Made by a program: the position numbers and the translations under genes. Below the pieces are notes generated by a model. It worked only from the letters and a program-made list of their open reading frames with translations. It ran no database searches and was not told the DNA's origin. A stretch of 38,723 nucleotides of DNA from CAYGFH01 sp964430295 (GTDB lineage Bacteria > Patescibacteriota > Microgenomatia > UBA10105 > UBA927): NCBI GenBank assembly GCA_964430295.1, contig CAYSEV010000009.1, positions 1-38,723 of the forward strand. The letters run 5' to 3'. This document shows, one piece after another, positions 8,042-16,057 of this stretch (the first letter of the stretch is position 1; each line of letters opens with the position of its first letter).

Positions 8042-8524
8042 TGAGGAAAGATCTCGTTTGATTTGCTCATCCCCATCTGCTTTGTTATGTAGTATGTCAT
8101 GAGGTATAACAGGCGGATCGAATAATGCACTCATTTTGCGAAGATACGCCAACCCCAAATTAAAATATTCGCGTTTTTGATATCTGTTCTCTCGAAGTTG
8201 TTCATCGCATACCACAAAAATAAATCTGGCGCCTGGGAATGCTTTCTGTAATGCTTTTCTCATATGCTCTTTTATGAGTGTCTGGTGGACAGCTAGTTTG
8301 GGATGTTTGCGTATCAGTTGTTGAATATGCCGTATCATTACGTTTGTAAATTCGCTTCTCATTTCATCGGTAATATCCTGCTTTTCAATGAGTGCCTTTT
8401 TCATTGTTTCGGGTAAATCCTCATCACCGTTATGTATCGCATATCCAAAAGATTTATTCAAAATCGTCGCAACATATGATTTTCCAGCTCCCGGTAACCC
8501 AAAAATAAATAGCAAGTCATTCAT
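8033..8524 (-). CDS. AAA/P-loop kinase-like protein
   Basis: 163 residues beginning LLFIFGLPGAGKSY, a Walker A loop (GxxGxGKS) at about residues 9-16. The rest resembles small AAA_33-type kinases (zeta-toxin/gluconate kinase/adenylylsulfate kinase-like): a lid-like segment with KALQKAFPGARFIFVVCDEQLRENRYQKR, where Arg/Lys residues may contact ATP phosphates. No antitoxin-like partner gene is adjacent, so a toxin role is not supported. Substrate unknown. It ends overlapping the rpoD 3' end by 9 bases, and its start is divergent from the GH18 gene. Confidence 0.7.
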   Translation of the reverse strand: MNDLLFIFGLPGAGKSYVATILNKSFGYAIHNGDEDLPETMKKALIEKQDITDEMRSEFTNVMIRHIQQLIRKHPKLAVHQTLIKEHMRKALQKAFPGARFIFVVCDEQLRENRYQKREYFNLGLAYLRKMSALFDPPVIPHDILHNKADGDEQIKRDLSSLL

Positions 8525-8531
8525 GATGTGT

Positions 8532-8571
8532 ATTGTATATCAAAGCGTATGCTACATCACCATGGTACAAT
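8532..8571. promoter_or_regulatory. Divergent -10 boxes between kinase-like and GH18 genes
   Basis: Minus-strand TACAAT (8532-8537) ends 7 nt before ATG 8524, and plus-strand TACAAT (8566-8571) ends 6 nt before ATG 8578. The whole divergent control region is only 53 bp, leaving no room for separate 5' leaders. Confidence 0.55.
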
Positions 8572-8577
8572 GTCAGC

Positions 8578-9759
8578 ATGTGGAAGAAGGGGATTTTTAT
8601 TGTCGTTAGTTTGTGTGTTGGTATCTCATTAGCATGTCTTTTTATATTGCGTGGCGGCAGTGTAGAACCTACGATTTCTCCACTTTCTACTATCCAGTCA
8701 CTGCATGTAAAACGACCTGAAATTATTGGTTTTTTGCCATATTGGTTGCTTGGTAAGGCAGACAAACAGTATGAGCGATTTATAACAGATCTCACATATT
8801 TTGGATTAGCGCTGAAAGAAGACGGTTCAATTTTGACACATACAAATCCCCAGGAACTTGAACCGGGATTTAATACACTAAAGGGAGATTCACTGTCTGC
8901 TATGTTATCTGATCTTTCAGCAAAACATGTGAGTTCTTCGCTTCTCATTATCAGCGGTGATGATGTCGTTATCCGCGAATTATTAACAGATCCTGTCAAA
9001 CACGCAGAGACGATGATGCGTGATGTGTTGCCTATTATGAAAGAAAAAAAGTTTACTGATTTAAATTTAGATATAGAAACATTCATGGAAGCTTCAGCAA
9101 GTGATAGAGGTAAATTTACAGAATTTGTAAAAACCGTTAAGGATATACTCATTTCATCGCATGCAGGGACACTCACAATCGATCTAATTCCTATCGCTCT
9201 TGTCCGTCCGAAATTATACGATGCTGCTGAACTTGGTAAGCTGGCAGACCGCATTGTACTGATGACCTATGATTATCACTATTCCGGATCTGTGACATCG
9301 GGTGCAGTAGCCCCTATCGGAGGAGCAGGAGAAACAATTGAATATGATGTGAAAACCGCAGTTGAGGAAGCACTGAAAGTCTTACCAAAAGAAAAAATAT
9401 TACTCGGTGTTCCACTATACGGGTATCAATGGGAAACCATCAGTGAAGCAAGCGAATCCGCGACGATACCAGGAGGATCATCGACTGCAAGTGTTCGTCG
9501 TATTGCAGAAAAGCTTCGTGCCTGTACAGAGTGTATAACCGGTATAGATCCATATTCAGAAGAACCGTATCTTATTTATAAAGAGGGTGATGTATATAAT
9601 CAGATATATTATGAAGATGAAACTTCCATGAGTAAAAAAATTGCTTTAGCAAAAAAATACGAATTGGGAGGGGTTGCACTATGGGCACTTGGTTATGAAG
9701 ACGATACGCTTCTTAAACCGCTGGAAGCGTATAAAAAAACTTTCTCACTATCGTGGTGA
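8578..9759 (+). CDS. Membrane-anchored glycoside hydrolase family 18 protein (YaaH-like)
   Basis: 393 residues. An N-terminal hydrophobic segment (about residues 5-24) anchors or exports it. GH18 barrel features are IGFLPYWLLG at strand 1, LNLDIETF giving the DxE catalytic signature (Asp-x-Glu at strand 4), VLMTYDYHYSGS at strand 6 and LLGVPLYGYQW at strand 7; the end GGVALWALGYED carries the conserved Trp. Relatives cleave peptidoglycan or chitin-like polymers, so cell-envelope glucosaminidase activity is the best inference. The start at 8578 follows a -10 box by 6 nt and begins right before the hydrophobic segment. Confidence 0.85.
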   Translation: MWKKGIFIVVSLCVGISLACLFILRGGSVEPTISPLSTIQSLHVKRPEIIGFLPYWLLGKADKQYERFITDLTYFGLALKEDGSILTHTNPQELEPGFNTLKGDSLSAMLSDLSAKHVSSSLLIISGDDVVIRELLTDPVKHAETMMRDVLPIMKEKKFTDLNLDIETFMEASASDRGKFTEFVKTVKDILISSHAGTLTIDLIPIALVRPKLYDAAELGKLADRIVLMTYDYHYSGSVTSGAVAPIGGAGETIEYDVKTAVEEALKVLPKEKILLGVPLYGYQWETISEASESATIPGGSSTASVRRIAEKLRACTECITGIDPYSEEPYLIYKEGDVYNQIYYEDETSMSKKIALAKKYELGGVALWALGYEDDTLLKPLEAYKKTFSLSW

Positions 9760-10416
9760 AATAATTGCAACAGTTCGTGTGACGTCATCTACATTTGCTC
9801 GTTTTCCTTCTGGAATTGTATAGACATGTGTATTGTTATCTGTATCAACAATTGCAAGTTTTATTTCACCTTTTTGCGCTATAACTGCCATATCTGTATC
9901 TATGATGTTTATAGATACTGTTGACTGTGAGCCTTCAATCAGAGCATGCAGTGCGCGAATAGCGATAGGGTATTGTGACAGCATTTCATACTGAATCTTT
10001 CCAGTTTTTTGTATATATACGCTATTATCTTTGAATATATTTACAAAAGAAATTTCAGCATTATTTCCCATTGTGACACGGCTTAGATTTGGAATATCTA
10101 TAACAGCAGTTCCATCGTCACCTGTTGCTATAGATTCTCCGACGAGGATAGTGGCACTTGGTGTGGCATTAACATAGTCTTCCGCTTCGCGTGTCTTATG
10201 TAATACAGATCCGGTTTGATGTATAAGCGTTCCTGATAGTGATTGTGATGGTGGAGCGAGAGCAAACATACGTGTAGGAGTTACAACTTCTGTGTTTGGA
10301 GATACTGTCTGCTCTACGTGTGCTGGGGGAGTAAGGCGCATGTACACATACATGGTTCCTACAATTCCAATACCGATGCAGATAATAGATAGAAATATCC
10401 AGAAAATATATTTCAT
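9748..10416 (-). CDS. Membrane-anchored FecR-like domain protein
   Basis: 222 residues with one N-terminal transmembrane helix (about 4-26). The segment starting near residue 85 (SATILVGESIATGDDGTAVIDIPNLSRVTMGNNAEISF) matches the FecR beta-helical domain pattern of 'threshold, glycine, position-specific value' strands. No cytoplasmic anti-sigma part and no TonB system are seen, so it is more likely an extracytoplasmic structural domain than an iron-signalling regulator. A TATAAT lies about 20 nt upstream, giving a short leader. The 3' end overlaps the GH18 gene by 12 bases (convergent). Confidence 0.65.
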   Translation of the reverse strand: MKYIFWIFLSIICIGIGIVGTMYVYMRLTPPAHVEQTVSPNTEVVTPTRMFALAPPSQSLSGTLIHQTGSVLHKTREAEDYVNATPSATILVGESIATGDDGTAVIDIPNLSRVTMGNNAEISFVNIFKDNSVYIQKTGKIQYEMLSQYPIAIRALHALIEGSQSTVSINIIDTDMAVIAQKGEIKLAIVDTDNNTHVYTIPEGKRANVDDVTRTVAIISPR

Positions 10417-10473
10417 ATATGTTGCCTGATTGGCATTATAACATCGATGACATACTAGAAAATAACTATGTAG

Positions 10474-11475
10474 TTATTCTTTACCATCGAGTTGACCACA
10501 TGCAGCCCTTATTGCATCTCCCATTGTGACTCGCAGCGTATTTGCAATTCCATGGTCTGTCAAAATTTGAGAAAAACGTTTCATAGCATTCATCGATGGT
10601 TTTTCAAATCCTGTTCCAATTACAGGGTTATTTGGAATAAGGTTTACATGAACAAGTTTGCCGGAAAGAACTGTTGCTAATTCTTTGGCATGATCCGGTG
10701 AATCATTTATATCTTTGATTAATATGTATTCGTATGACAGTCGTCTTCGTACTTTTTCTATATAATAATCTCCGATGGCAATCACATCGGAAAACGGAAA
10801 CACTTTTGCAATTGGCATTATTTTTTCTCGGATCGTTTGGTTGGGTGCATGAAGAGATATGGCAAGTTTTCCTTTGTATCCGGCATCTATGAATTTCCTC
10901 AACTGGGGTACATATCCTGAAGATGACACCGTAATCCTCCTGTCTCCCATGGCCATATAATTGGGGTCTGTCAATTCAAAAATAGATCGTGATACAGCCT
11001 GCAGATTTAGCATTGGTTCTCCCATACCCATAAATACAATGTTTGAAATTACCTGATCTTTGTTTTTTAAATTTCTGGCAATATAGAGTATCTGATCTGT
11101 AATTTCATCCGATGTTAAATTTCTCCGTAGTCCAAGTTTTCCAGTGGCACAAAATGCGCAGGCAACAGGACACCCGGATTGGCATGATATACAGACAGTA
11201 TTTCTTCCATCCTGATGTTTCATGAGCACCGTTTCGATTGTGATACCATCTTTTAGTTTGAACAGTATTTTGATTGTGTCTCCCTGTGGAGACACAGACT
11301 CGCGGACTGGTGTAATACTCATCCATGGGTACGCTTGTTCGTACGCATCACGAAGGGCTTTAGGCCATACTGTGAGAGCCTGAATAGAGGGGATAACATG
11401 TGTATATTTTGCTTCTAAAAACTGCCTCACCCGAAACGCAGGAAGACTGTGACTGCGGGCAAATTCATCTATCAT
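10474..11475 (-). CDS. rlmN: 23S rRNA / tRNA adenine-C2 methyltransferase RlmN
   Basis: 333 residues. The radical SAM cluster motif CxxxCxxC occurs as CPVACAFC, after VCISCQSG. VFMGMGEPMLN is the GGE-like SAM motif of RlmN/Cfr, and RAACGQL near the C-terminus carries the second methyl-carrying cysteine. Modifies A2503 of 23S rRNA and A37 of some tRNAs. An open frame runs 19 codons further upstream to 11532, but a TACAAT box ends 7 nt before the ATG at 11475 and the family usually begins at about this point, so I chose 11475. Confidence 0.9.
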   Translation of the reverse strand: MIDEFARSHSLPAFRVRQFLEAKYTHVIPSIQALTVWPKALRDAYEQAYPWMSITPVRESVSPQGDTIKILFKLKDGITIETVLMKHQDGRNTVCISCQSGCPVACAFCATGKLGLRRNLTSDEITDQILYIARNLKNKDQVISNIVFMGMGEPMLNLQAVSRSIFELTDPNYMAMGDRRITVSSSGYVPQLRKFIDAGYKGKLAISLHAPNQTIREKIMPIAKVFPFSDVIAIGDYYIEKVRRRLSYEYILIKDINDSPDHAKELATVLSGKLVHVNLIPNNPVIGTGFEKPSMNAMKRFSQILTDHGIANTLRVTMGDAIRAACGQLDGKE

Positions 11476-11482
11476 GCATGGT

Positions 11483-11488
11483 ATTGTA
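11483..11488 (-). promoter_or_regulatory. -10 box TACAAT for rlmN
   Basis: Minus-strand TACAAT ends 7 nt before ATG 11475. It decides between this start and the longer frame. Confidence 0.55.
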
Positions 11489-11526
11489 CCAGATATATTC
11501 GCATAAACAGATAGAGATAGATCTGA

Positions 11527-11532
11527 TATCAT
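11527..11532 (+). promoter_or_regulatory. -10 box TATCAT for the histidine kinase
   Basis: TATCAT ends 6 nt before the GTG at 11539. It lies within the upstream extension of the divergent rlmN frame, which would not be translated if rlmN starts at 11475. Confidence 0.35.
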
Positions 11533-11538
11533 GAATAT

Positions 11539-12771
11539 GTGGAAATACTTATAGGCGTATTATGCGTTATTGTCTGTTGTCTTATTGTCGTAACTATTCT
11601 ATATAGAAGATTACGAACTTCTCATACACGCGCAAAAGAGTTGCATGAAAAGGAACTTCAATCGCGGGCAGCTGCACTTACATCTGTAACACGAGAGCTT
11701 GAAGAAATACGCCAGAAAAACAAAGAAGAACAATTTGCCCGACAGCTGATGTCATCTTTGGATGAATGCATAGTATATATAAATGAAAAAGGAATAGTGA
11801 ATTATATAAATCACTACGCCTCTCAATTTTTTTCTCCTGAATTTTCAATAGGGATGCACTATACAAAGGGTATTCACCTCATGATACACGGAAAAGCGAA
11901 TACCTCTTTATTTGAATCAGCTTTCGGAGGTGTTCGAACTCCAATTCCTGATGGAACTGTACTAAGTTCGCAAAAAGGAGATATTGCTGTGAGCGGTTCC
12001 CTTATCCCTGTATCTACTTCTGAAAATTCATTTGGAGTTATCCTGATACTAACAGATATAAGTGAGCGAGTGCACAAAGAGAACGATCAAAAGGTATTTT
12101 TTTCCCAGGCTGCACACGAACTGAGGACTCCCTTAACGGTTATACGATTGACTGTTGGGGTATTGATGAAAAAGTTTATGACACTCCCGCCTGAAAAAAT
12201 TGCAGAACACTTGAGGCGAATGGATGAAACATCCGCACATCTCGTAGCACTAGTGAACGATCTATTAAACATGTCACGACTTGATATGGGTCGTATACAA
12301 CTGGTTACGACATCGTTTGATATGGTATCGTTAACCGATGAAATTATTGCGGAACTAATGCCTCTGTTTCGTGAAAAGAAACTGTATATTCATCATGAGA
12401 TGGGGGATATCGACTCCAGAAATGTCATAGGGGATAGAACAAAGGCAAAAGAAGTACTGACAAATATTATTAGTAACAGTGTGAAATATACGATTATTGG
12501 TGGACTGACTATTACACATACAATGCATCAGAATATGTTTGCAACAAAGGTCATTGATACCGGCAGTGGCATTCCGATAGAACAGCAGAGCATGTTATTC
12601 TCAAGGTTCATGCAAACAGGTTCTGGGCGTGAGCAATCATCTGCAAAGAGTACAGGACTTGGATTATACATCTCAAAACAGTTTGCACAGCTTATGCGAG
12701 GAGATATTGTGTTAGAAAAAAGCGAACCGGCTGTCGGATCAACGTTTACGTTTACATTACCGATAGGGTAA
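11539..12771 (+). CDS. Membrane-bound PAS sensor histidine kinase
   Basis: 410 residues from a GTG. One transmembrane helix (about 2-22) is followed by a charged coiled coil (30-66), a PAS-like sensor domain (about 70-175), the HisKA box AAHELRTPL with phospho-acceptor His193, and an HATPase domain with N box NIISNSVKYT, G1 DTGSGIP and G2 STGLGLYIS. With almost no extracellular loop, the PAS domain must sense a cytoplasmic or membrane signal. No response regulator is present in the window, so it is an orphan here. The next gene follows 13 nt downstream. Confidence 0.9.
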   Translation: MEILIGVLCVIVCCLIVVTILYRRLRTSHTRAKELHEKELQSRAAALTSVTRELEEIRQKNKEEQFARQLMSSLDECIVYINEKGIVNYINHYASQFFSPEFSIGMHYTKGIHLMIHGKANTSLFESAFGGVRTPIPDGTVLSSQKGDIAVSGSLIPVSTSENSFGVILILTDISERVHKENDQKVFFSQAAHELRTPLTVIRLTVGVLMKKFMTLPPEKIAEHLRRMDETSAHLVALVNDLLNMSRLDMGRIQLVTTSFDMVSLTDEIIAELMPLFREKKLYIHHEMGDIDSRNVIGDRTKAKEVLTNIISNSVKYTIIGGLTITHTMHQNMFATKVIDTGSGIPIEQQSMLFSRFMQTGSGREQSSAKSTGLGLYISKQFAQLMRGDIVLEKSEPAVGSTFTFTLPIG

Positions 12772-12784
12772 TGAGAGGGTATAC

Positions 12785-13000
12785 ATGAACCTAAAAAATA
12801 CGAGTTATGTAATACATCTTGGGACAAAGAATTTTACGGAAACCTACTATAAAGATACTGATGGGTGGGTAAAAATATCTGCAAAAAGGAGGTACTTCCG
12901 TATGACGGCAGAACAAGTACTGAATCATGTTTTACCGGCAATCGCAGGAGTAAAACCTGGTGTGTATATAAAAGTAGATCACAAAAGTAACGATCTATGA
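12785..13000 (+). CDS. Small hypothetical protein (71 aa)
   Basis: Unrecognised, soluble, basic and aromatic-rich (YVIHLGTKNFTETYYKDTDGWVKIS), ending in a lysine/aspartate-rich tail. GAGAGGG at 12773-12779 lies 5 nt before the ATG, a convincing Shine-Dalgarno site, which together with the tight spacing to the kinase gene upstream and the SRPBCC gene 4 nt downstream makes it a real operon gene. There is no evidence for function. It could be related to kinase signalling, but that is only position-based. Confidence 0.6.
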   Translation: MNLKNTSYVIHLGTKNFTETYYKDTDGWVKISAKRRYFRMTAEQVLNHVLPAIAGVKPGVYIKVDHKSNDL

Positions 13001-13004
13001 ATAC

Positions 13005-13445
13005 ATGAAAACTATATTGCTTGAAGGCACATGGCTTATACACGCACCGATACATCATGTATATGAAATTGTAACGGATTTTGAAAATGCCCCTAAATAT
13101 TTCCCTCTGGTTGCGCACTCAATGAAAATAACTACAAAGAATGGAAATCATATGACAATAGAAGCAGTATCAAAAACCTTTGGTATTCCATTTCATGTTC
13201 TTATGGAAACGGAAGTGTTTCCTGACAAAGGGTTTACATCAATTAACACATCTACTCTCGCATTAGAACATGAACAGTTTTTGATGGAAGAAGTATCAGG
13301 AAGCACAAATATACACTATCGGAATGAAGTTGAAATTAAAAATAATCTCCTCAAGTTTTTTGCAAAACTGTTAATAGGCAATCATGCCCTCATGTTTTGG
13401 AAATACGCATATATCGATAGACTAGAGAAATTGGCTATGAGATGA
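13005..13445 (+). CDS. SRPBCC (START-like / polyketide cyclase type) protein
   Basis: 146 residues. The pattern 'hydrophobic strand, APIHHVYEIVTDFENAPKYFP, then long beta strands, then a C-terminal amphipathic helix' is typical of the SRPBCC fold, which encloses a hydrophobic ligand pocket. Members bind or modify lipids, polyketides or quinones (coenzyme Q-binding Coq10 type). Starts 4 nt after the preceding stop, so it is cotranscribed with the kinase and the small protein. Ligand unknown. Confidence 0.75.
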   Translation: MKTILLEGTWLIHAPIHHVYEIVTDFENAPKYFPLVAHSMKITTKNGNHMTIEAVSKTFGIPFHVLMETEVFPDKGFTSINTSTLALEHEQFLMEEVSGSTNIHYRNEVEIKNNLLKFFAKLLIGNHALMFWKYAYIDRLEKLAMR

Positions 13446-13618
13446 GTGAATTGAATTCTAACCCACTAATTATTACTTTTTATTTTCTTTTTTGAGATGC
13501 TTATACCTTTTTACTCTCTATAACACAGTATGTGGAGATTTATCTTATTATTTCGTTTAAAAAATTGAGAATATCATCATGCTAACGATGTAATGCAACA
13601 CAATACATTTATAATATG

Positions 13619-13915
13619 TCACCGGTTCTTAAGTATGTATTGAACAGAAGGACTTATTGGCTTGTCTTTTCGATGAATGCAGCCAATCCAACAACATGGA
13701 CGACGTATCCCTTCGTTAAGTTCAAAAACAACTCTTTTGACATGTTCATCTCTGGTTTTTTGTTGTTTAGATGAGATCGTCCAGCAAATCCATTCATTGC
13801 GAGCAAGTGGTGTAAGGTTTTCCCACAGTTTTTGAGTTTTTAAATCAGCTGTCAACGCTTTATACAAATCTTCAGGAACTTCATGTACAACTCCTCCGGA
13901 AATATGTTGGGCCAT
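13619..13915 (-). CDS. YdeI/OmpD-associated family protein (short)
   Basis: 98 residues containing VPEDLYKALTADLKTQKLWENLTPLARNEWICWTISSKQQKTRDEHVKR, the characteristic YdeI/OmpD-associated C-terminal helix-rich motif, followed by a cysteine-rich tail (RRPCCWIGCIHR). Full-length YdeI proteins are around 190 residues, so this is a single-domain form rather than obviously a fragment: it has its own start and a TATACT box 6 nt upstream. YdeI is reported to affect peptide or bacteriocin resistance, but the molecular role is unclear. 173 bp of T-rich DNA without an evident feature separates its stop from the SRPBCC gene. Confidence 0.7.
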   Translation of the reverse strand: MAQHISGGVVHEVPEDLYKALTADLKTQKLWENLTPLARNEWICWTISSKQQKTRDEHVKRVVFELNEGIRRPCCWIGCIHRKDKPISPSVQYILKNR

Positions 13916-13921
13916 GTGGTA

Positions 13922-13927
13922 AGTATA
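13922..13927 (-). promoter_or_regulatory. -10 box TATACT for the YdeI-like gene
   Basis: Minus-strand TATACT ends 6 nt before ATG 13915, again predicting a leaderless transcript. Confidence 0.5.
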
Positions 13928-13975
13928 TCAAATATTTGCTCATTCAATTCAAATCAGCGTATAGGGGAATATGTA

Positions 13976-14401
13976 TTATGTGCTAGAGGAATATTCAATG
14001 ATCCATTCAATCCCGTATTTATCTCGGAACATGCCTGCATATGAACCCCATGGGCTGTCTCCCGGTGCTCCTTCTACTTCTCCTCCGGAAGAAAGTCGTG
14101 AACATAATCTGTCTGTTTCGCTTTTAGAGTCTGTTCGTACCAAAATTTTACTTCGATTTTCCCGCTCATTTACTTTGCCCATAACTTCAGGAACATCATT
14201 GGCAACCAATATGTTGCTCCCAATAGGGAGTGCAATATACATAATTTTTTCTTTTTCATGTTCCAGAACATGAAATTCACTGGTCTCGATATCCTTGAAG
14301 CGAATTATTTTCGCAAACTCTCCACCAAAAACGGATTTATAAAATGTAAACGCTTCAAAAGCATTACCATTGAAATTTATCCAGGGGTTTAATGTGTGCA
14401 T
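13976..14401 (-). CDS. VOC superfamily PhnB-like protein
   Basis: 141 residues with the PhnB/'3-demethylubiquinone methyltransferase-like' pattern: NPWINFNGNAFEAFTFYKSVFGGEF at the start (the family motif 'A..F Y..vFG'), then ALPIGSNILVANDVP, and the ending WGSYAGMFRDKYGIEWII, where the Asp-x-Gly-x-W-x(I) segment closes the second beta-alpha-beta-beta-beta module. The VOC fold binds a metal in many members. Enzymatic role is unassigned in this family. A TATATA box ends 7 nt before ATG 14401. Confidence 0.8.
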   Translation of the reverse strand: MHTLNPWINFNGNAFEAFTFYKSVFGGEFAKIIRFKDIETSEFHVLEHEKEKIMYIALPIGSNILVANDVPEVMGKVNERENRSKILVRTDSKSETDRLCSRLSSGGEVEGAPGDSPWGSYAGMFRDKYGIEWIIEYSSST

Positions 14402-14408
14402 ACTGTGC

Positions 14409-14414
14409 TATATA
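14409..14414 (-). promoter_or_regulatory. -10 box TATATA for the PhnB-like gene
   Basis: Minus-strand TATATA ends 7 nt before ATG 14401. It is AT-rich, so weaker evidence than others. Confidence 0.3.
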
Positions 14415-14455
14415 TCACATAAAAGATGGAAGATAAAGCGAAAAATATATATTTG

Positions 14456-14527
14456 CTCCCCCGCGTGGATTCGAACCACGAACCTTCATCTTAACAGGAT
14501 GCCGCGCTACCATTGCGCCACAGGGGA
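14456..14527 (-). tRNA. tRNA-Asn(GTT)
   Basis: 72 nt folding as a complete cloverleaf: acceptor TCCCCTG/CGGGGGA with one T-G pair, D arm GCGC-AATGGTA-GCGC, anticodon loop CTGTTAA (anticodon GTT) and T arm CGTGG-TTCGAAT-CCACG, discriminator G. The outermost anticodon-stem pair is a G-A mismatch. The 3' CCA is not encoded and must be added. GTT tRNA-Asn is a normal queuosine substrate, and queA lies at 30320-31348. Confidence 0.95.
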
Positions 14528-14546
14528 TCTAAGATGACAGATGCTT

Positions 14547-14552
14547 ATTATA
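14547..14552 (-). promoter_or_regulatory. -10 box TATAAT for tRNA-Asn
   Basis: Perfect minus-strand TATAAT 19 nt before the tRNA 5' end, giving a short pre-tRNA leader for RNase P. A weak -35 (TTCATT, spacer 16) lies upstream. Confidence 0.6.
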
Positions 14553-14581
14553 CCAGAATATACGGTTAAATGAATAGACTT

Positions 14582-14611
14582 TTGGTCTCTTAGAGCTTCG
14601 CGCCGTATAAT
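14582..14611 (+). promoter_or_regulatory. Promoter of the signal peptidase-CAP gene
   Basis: TTGGTC (14582-14587), 18-nt spacer and perfect TATAAT (14606-14611), which ends 6 nt before GTG 14618. The AGGAG just before the GTG is too close to act as a normal Shine-Dalgarno site, so a leaderless GTG start is preferred. Confidence 0.6.
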
Positions 14612-14617
14612 ATAGGA

Positions 14618-16027
14618 GTGAGCAAAAAAAACACGCGGACTCTACAGATGAATTGGGTTATCCCAGTATTAAAACGGATCGTTTTACTTTTCGTGCTATT
14701 TCCCGTCTCTGTGTTTTTCTTTTTTCTGATAGGTGCGACTATTCGACAGCAATTGGGCTTTTCACTGGATAAAATTCAAATTGTAGGAACAGGATCTATG
14801 TTTCCGACCTTTCCGAAAGGGCAAGGAAAAACAAGTAAAGAGCAAGCTGATGAGGTAGTCGCGACTCCCGGTATGCTTCCATATCCGAATGGGCTTGTCC
14901 TTTTTGGCAGACGGTATTTCGGTCATACCATAGGTCGCGGCGATATCGTTGTCCTCATAAATGACAGAACAAAAGCACTCTCAAAAGAGTTATATGGAAC
15001 TGAATCCGGGTGGGTAAAACGTGTCATAGCTATAGCAGGAGATAGTATTGAACTTCGCAGTGGGATTGTGTATCTAAATAGCATTCCATTGCCTGAACCT
15101 TATACTGCAAAGGCCCGGTCTACGTTTGGTGAAGATTTTCTAAAAGATTGTGAGAAGGCTACAGTGCCTGAAGGAAATGTGTTTGTTATGGGAGACAATC
15201 GTAAAGGGAGTGGGGATTCACGGGAAATCGGATTTATTCCTCTTTCTGATATCAATCATGTATTACCTCTGGAAAAACAAAAAAGCATGCTCGATCAGTA
15301 TTGGCGTGATACCAAAAAGGATTTTGAAGAGTCCTCAAAAATAAAACTGCATATACAAACATATCTTTCACTACTAAATGAAAAAAGAAAAGAAGCGAAT
15401 GTACAGCCGTTGAAGTATCAGCCAAAACTCGAATTGTCTGCAAAAAAACGTGGGGAAGTCATAATGAAATATAACGATTTTTCGTTTGAAGCAACGCGAA
15501 GCGGATATACTATGACTCGTGCAATGGACGATGCTAATTACTACAATATTGTGTATGGGGAAGCTCCACGGCTTGGATATTACGAAGCAGATGAATTGTT
15601 GGAGAACCAGTTTGAGTTTCCCAACACAAAAAAATTTCTCCTAGAGTCTGAGTATCAGGAAATAGGTATTTCAGAAGTAGAAGGTATAATTAACGGATGC
15701 CCTGCTCAGGTTATAGTGCAACATTTTGCAGGATACAAACCTCCGAATTATACGATATCCGTCGTAAAAAGTTGGATGGATGCTCGGGATAATTTGACTG
15801 AGGTTATTCCCAGTTGGGAACGGGCAAAAAAAGACAGTTCTATGAATCAGGGTGATATTCAAACGTTACTGGATTTGTTATATAGAGAACGCTCTATCGC
15901 AACCAACATATCTGCAAAGATGCAGTCAAATGTCTGGCTTACAAAAGCGGAAGAAGCGTCTATACAGGAATTTGAACGCATGGCAAAACAGAGCAGTGAC
16001 TTGTCTACTAAACTGAATAGTAGATGA
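14618..16027 (+). CDS. Signal peptidase I fused to a CAP-like (SCP/PR-1) domain
   Basis: 469 residues. Residues 1-220 are type I signal peptidase: N-terminal membrane helix (about 15-42), catalytic Ser60 in GTGSMFPT, general-base Lys134 in GWVKRVIAIAGD, and box E GDNR-x-GSGDSREIG at 192-205. An insertion of about 40 residues sits after the Ser box. Residues about 240-380 look like a CAP domain: YLSLLNEKRKEANVQPLKY, PKLELSAKKRGEVI, GEAPRLG and YQEIGISEVEG, the last matching the 'y.eiGiG' CAP strand. A helical tail of about 75 residues ends it. The peptidase half removes signal peptides on the outer membrane face, which would place the CAP domain outside. The usual CAP histidines are not obvious. 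Confidence 0.8.
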   Translation: MSKKNTRTLQMNWVIPVLKRIVLLFVLFPVSVFFFFLIGATIRQQLGFSLDKIQIVGTGSMFPTFPKGQGKTSKEQADEVVATPGMLPYPNGLVLFGRRYFGHTIGRGDIVVLINDRTKALSKELYGTESGWVKRVIAIAGDSIELRSGIVYLNSIPLPEPYTAKARSTFGEDFLKDCEKATVPEGNVFVMGDNRKGSGDSREIGFIPLSDINHVLPLEKQKSMLDQYWRDTKKDFEESSKIKLHIQTYLSLLNEKRKEANVQPLKYQPKLELSAKKRGEVIMKYNDFSFEATRSGYTMTRAMDDANYYNIVYGEAPRLGYYEADELLENQFEFPNTKKFLLESEYQEIGISEVEGIINGCPAQVIVQHFAGYKPPNYTISVVKSWMDARDNLTEVIPSWERAKKDSSMNQGDIQTLLDLLYRERSIATNISAKMQSNVWLTKAEEASIQEFERMAKQSSDLSTKLNSR

Positions 16028-16057
16028 TTAAATTTTTTTGTGTGATACCATACACAT

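Noticed and set aside
8033..8524. Zeta-toxin-type toxin gene
   Set aside because: The Walker A fold is shared by many small kinases and there is no antitoxin gene beside it.
13446..13618. Hidden gene or RNA in the T-rich gap
   Set aside because: No open frame with a start signal and no stable stem; only pyrimidine-rich sequence.
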